This document shows positions 7,491-9,457 of a DNA stretch of 9,457 nucleotides, piece by piece. Numbering within the stretch: the stretch's first letter is position 1; each line of letters starts with the position of its first letter. Position numbers and translations under genes: made by a program. Source of the DNA: Schaalia odontolytica. GTDB taxonomy: Bacteria > Actinomycetota > Actinomycetes > Actinomycetales > Actinomycetaceae. The stretch is from assembly GCA_958415245.1 (NCBI GenBank), contig CATYYP010000049.1, positions 1 to 9,457 of the forward strand. The letters run 5' to 3'. The notes beneath the pieces were generated by a model. It was not told the origin of the DNA, made no database searches, and was given only the letters and a program-made list of their open reading frames with translations.

Positions 7491-7502
7491 GTTAACGTTA
7501 AC
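7491..7502. promoter_or_regulatory. Probable LacI-family operator upstream of araD
   Basis: GTTAACGTTAAC is a perfect 12-bp palindrome with the central CG step typical of LacI/GalR operators. It sits 37 nt before the araD start. A TTGCTT string at 7469-7474 could be a -35 box with the palindrome over the -10 position (17-nt spacing), which would fit repression by blocking RNA polymerase. The promoter assignment is tentative; the palindrome is certain. Confidence 0.65.
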
Positions 7503-7505
7503 CCA

Positions 7506-7521
7506 ACCGATGCTCATCGGT
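7506..7521. repeat. 16-bp inverted repeat in the araD leader
   Basis: ACCGATG (7506-7512) and CATCGGT (7515-7521) are perfectly complementary 7-nt arms around CT. The element lies 3 nt after the probable operator and 6 nt before the araD Shine-Dalgarno sequence. It could be a second protein-binding site or, with a few inner pairs opened, a small mRNA hairpin near the RBS. I cannot tell which. Confidence 0.5.
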
Positions 7522-7539
7522 GCTCAGTGAGGAGTACGA

Positions 7540-8253
7540 ATGGATCACCGCAACCCCGACACATGGACCCCCGAGTTCGCGCGCGAGATCGAGCGCGTTC
7601 GTGAATACGTCGCCACCCTGCATGCCGAGCTGCCCCGCTGGGGCCTCGTCGTCTGGACGGCAGGGAACGTCTCCCAGCGCGTGCGCGGCGAGGCAGAGGA
7701 CGGCAGCCAGGACCTCCTCGTCATCAAACCCTCGGGCGTGTCCTACGACGACCTGAGCCCCGAGGCGATGGTCGTGTGTGACCTCGACGGAAACCTTGTG
7801 CTGGGGGAGGGGGCGCCCTCATCAGACACCGCCGCGCACGCCTACGTCTATCGCCACATGAGTGAGGTGGGAGGCGTCGTGCACACGCACTCCACCTACG
7901 CCACCGCATGGGCTGCGCGCGGAGAGGAGATTCCCTGCGTGCTGACCATGATGGGCGACGAGTTCGGCGGCCCCGTCCCCGTCGGCCCCTTCGCTCTCAT
8001 TGGTGATGACTCGATCGGGCGCGGCATCGTCGACACCCTGCGCGAATCGCGCTCGCCGGCGGTCCTCATGCGCAACCACGGTCCCTTCACAATCGGGCGC
8101 GATGCGCGCGCCGCCGTCAAGGCCGCCGTCATGGTCGAAGAGGTCGCCAAGACCGTGCACGTCGCCCGGGCGGGCGGGCCTCTCGTTCCCATCGAGCAGC
8201 ATCACATTGATTCCCTCTACGACCGCTACCAAAACGTCTACGGGCAGCACTGA
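7540..8253 (+). CDS. araD: L-ribulose-5-phosphate 4-epimerase
   Basis: Cytoplasmic metal-dependent class II aldolase-fold enzyme that converts L-ribulose-5-phosphate to D-xylulose-5-phosphate, the last step of L-arabinose entry into the pentose phosphate pathway. The 237-aa length fits the family (E. coli AraD, 231). Visible motifs are GNVSQR in the phosphate-binding part, [10 protein letters not shown], the metal ligands His115 and His117 (VVHTHS) and His180 (RNHGPF), Asp96 (SSDTAAH), Asp140 (MMGDEFGG) and Tyr234 in the terminal VYGQH. These align with E. coli His95, His97, His171, Asp76, Asp120 and Tyr229. ATG at 7540 has TGAGGAG (7528-7534) 5 nt upstream. araA follows after 19 nt, indicating one operon. 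The HTHS/NHGPF motifs are shared with fuculose-aldolase relatives, but the araA neighbour settles the identity. Confidence 0.95.
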   Translation: MDHRNPDTWTPEFAREIERVREYVATLHAELPRWGLVVWTAGNVSQRVRGEAEDGSQDLLVIKPSGVSYDDLSPEAMVVCDLDGNLVLGEGAPSSDTAAHAYVYRHMSEVGGVVHTHSTYATAWAARGEEIPCVLTMMGDEFGGPVPVGPFALIGDDSIGRGIVDTLRESRSPAVLMRNHGPFTIGRDARAAVKAAVMVEEVAKTVHVARAGGPLVPIEQHHIDSLYDRYQNVYGQH

Positions 8254-8272
8254 CATCAAAGGAGATTTCACC

Positions 8273-9457
8273 GTGACCAGTTTCTACGAGGGCCGCGAGG
8301 TCTGGTTCGTTACCGGCAGCCAGGACCTGTACGGCGAGGAAACCCTTGCGCAGGTTGCGCAGCAGTCCCAAGAGGTCGTTCGCCTGCTCAACGAATCCGA
8401 CCTGCTTCCTGCGCCGATCGTGTGGAAGCCCGTCCTGAAGGACTCCGACGCCATCAAGCGAGCAATGCTCGAGGCCAGCGCGGACGACCGCGTCCTCGGC
8501 GTCATCTCCTGGATGCACACGTTCAGCCCCGCGAAGATGTGGATCCGCGGCCTCGAGGTCCTGCGCAAGCCCCTGCTGCACCTGGCGACCCAGGCCAATG
8601 TCGAGATCCCCTGGGACAGCATCGACATGGACTTCATGAACCTGAACCAGGCGGCGCACGGTGACCGTGAATACGCCTACATCCTCACGCGCCTCGGCCT
8701 GGCTCGCGCCACGGTCGTCGGTCATGCCTCGCAGGAGAACACGCGTCGTCGCGTCGCCAACTGGGTGCGCGCGGCCGGCGGTTTCGCGGCGACCAACGAG
8801 CTGCGCGTCGTGCGCTTCGGTGACAACATGCGCAACGTGGCCGTCACGGAGGGCGATAAGACCGAGGCTGAGCGTCGCCTCGGCGTCTCGGTCAACACGT
8901 GGTCGGTTAACGACCTCGTCGCCGTCGTCGACGCCGTGGACGAGGCCGCTATCGACGCCCTCGTGGCCGAATACTGCGAGCGTTACGACGTTGCACCCGA
9001 ACTGGCCCCGGGTGGGGATCGGGCGGAATCGCTGCGCTACGCCGCCCGCGAGGAGATCGCACTGCGCTCCTTCCTCGAGGAGCGCGGGGCGATGGCCTTC
9101 ACGACCAACTTCGAAGACCTTGGCGGGCTCCGTCAGCTCCCCGGCCTGGCCGTGCAGCGCCTGACCGAGGCCGGCTATGGCTTCAGCGCCGAGGGGGACT
9201 GGAAGACCGCGGTCCTCGTGCGCGCCGCGAAGGTCATGGGGGAGGGGCTGCCCGGCGGCGCCTCGCTCATGGAGGACTACACCTACAACCTTGTCGAGGG
9301 CCAGGAGATGATCCTGGGCGCCCACATGCTCGAGGTGTGCCCCTCGCTGACAAACGCCCGCCCGCGCATCGAGATTCATCCCCTGGGTATCGGGGATCGC
9401 GAGGATCCTGTCCGCATGGTCTTCGACGCGGCCCCGGGACGCGGCGTCGTTGTCGCC
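8273..9457 (+). CDS. araA: L-arabinose isomerase (3' partial, cut by window edge)
   Basis: Cytoplasmic Mn-dependent enzyme that isomerises L-arabinose to L-ribulose, the first step of the pathway. The frame is open from GTG at 8273 to the window end, giving 395 of roughly 500 residues. The start is set by AAAGGAGA (8258-8264), 8 nt upstream, and by the canonical N-terminus [18 protein letters not shown]. Catalytic and metal residues in view are Glu307 (AEGDWKTA), Glu334 (MEDYTYN) and His351 ([11 protein letters not shown]), matching E. coli Glu306, Glu333 and His350. The fourth ligand (E. coli His450) lies beyond the edge. Other family landmarks are [13 protein letters not shown] and [12 protein letters not shown]. 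It is 19 nt after araD, in one operon. The missing end is due to the window, not a mutation. Confidence 0.95.
   Translation, partial: MTSFYEGREVWFVTGSQDLYGEETLAQVAQQSQEVVRLLNESDLLPAPIVWKPVLKDSDAIKRAMLEASADDRVLGVISWMHTFSPAKMWIRGLEVLRKPLLHLATQANVEIPWDSIDMDFMNLNQAAHGDREYAYILTRLGLARATVVGHASQENTRRRVANWVRAAGGFAATNELRVVRFGDNMRNVAVTEGDKTEAERRLGVSVNTWSVNDLVAVVDAVDEAAIDALVAEYCERYDVAPELAPGGDRAESLRYAAREEIALRSFLEERGAMAFTTNFEDLGGLRQLPGLAVQRLTEAGYGFSAEGDWKTAVLVRAAKVMGEGLPGGASLMEDYTYNLVEGQEMILGAHMLEVCPSLTNARPRIEIHPLGIGDREDPVRMVFDAAPGRGVVVA

Noticed and set aside
8905..8921. GTTAACG half-match to the operator inside araA
   Set aside because: Only half of the palindrome is kept and the bases encode a normal stretch of AraA (SVNDLV). 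Coding constraint explains it.
8129..9379. Long open frame of 416 codons on the minus strand opposite araA
   Set aside because: It is antisense to a clearly conserved araA. Long antisense frames are expected in GC-rich genes with biased third positions. It has no recognisable domain.

Overview
The window comes from a high-GC Gram-positive bacterium, most likely an actinomycete of the Actinomyces/Schaalia type. This is inferred from strongly C/G-ending codons, purine-rich ribosome binding sites, and a C5a-peptidase-like S8 protease with a cell-wall-binding repeat tail. No taxonomic marker gene is present, so the genus is a guess.

Layout. (1) 2-3904, plus strand: the 3' part of a very large secreted subtilisin-like protease. 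It has an I9 propeptide, a split catalytic domain with a PA-type insert, Fn3-like modules, a Pro-rich linker and six aromatic cell-wall-binding repeats. Its first codons lie left of the window. (2) 3905-4326, no protein gene: three strong hairpins. The first ends the protease, and the last, followed by a T run on the minus strand, ends the permease. Between them is a stretch of about 200 nt with a plausible -10 box, nested helices and a perfect 20-bp hairpin, which I read as a candidate small RNA gene. (3) 4327-6267, minus strand: an NCS2 urate/xanthine-type permease fused to a C-terminal domain related to OHCU decarboxylase, the third enzyme of urate breakdown. The position of the catalytic His in that domain is occupied by Tyr and the surrounding loop is shortened. 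(4) 6268-6433: an AT-rich divergent promoter region. (5) 6434-end, plus strand: an L-arabinose locus of a LacI-family regulator, araD (L-ribulose-5-phosphate 4-epimerase) and araA (L-arabinose isomerase, cut by the right edge). A perfect 12-bp palindrome with a central CG lies between regulator and araD and is the likely operator.

How they work together. AraA converts L-arabinose to L-ribulose; a kinase (araB, not in view) would phosphorylate it; AraD then epimerises it to D-xylulose-5-phosphate. The LacI protein presumably represses araDA until the sugar or a derivative is present. The permease and the protease look like independent units. The points most worth a second look are the permease fusion with its apparently inactive enzyme domain, the unannotated candidate RNA at about 4014-4209, and the lower-GC3 codon use of the protease's wall-binding tail.
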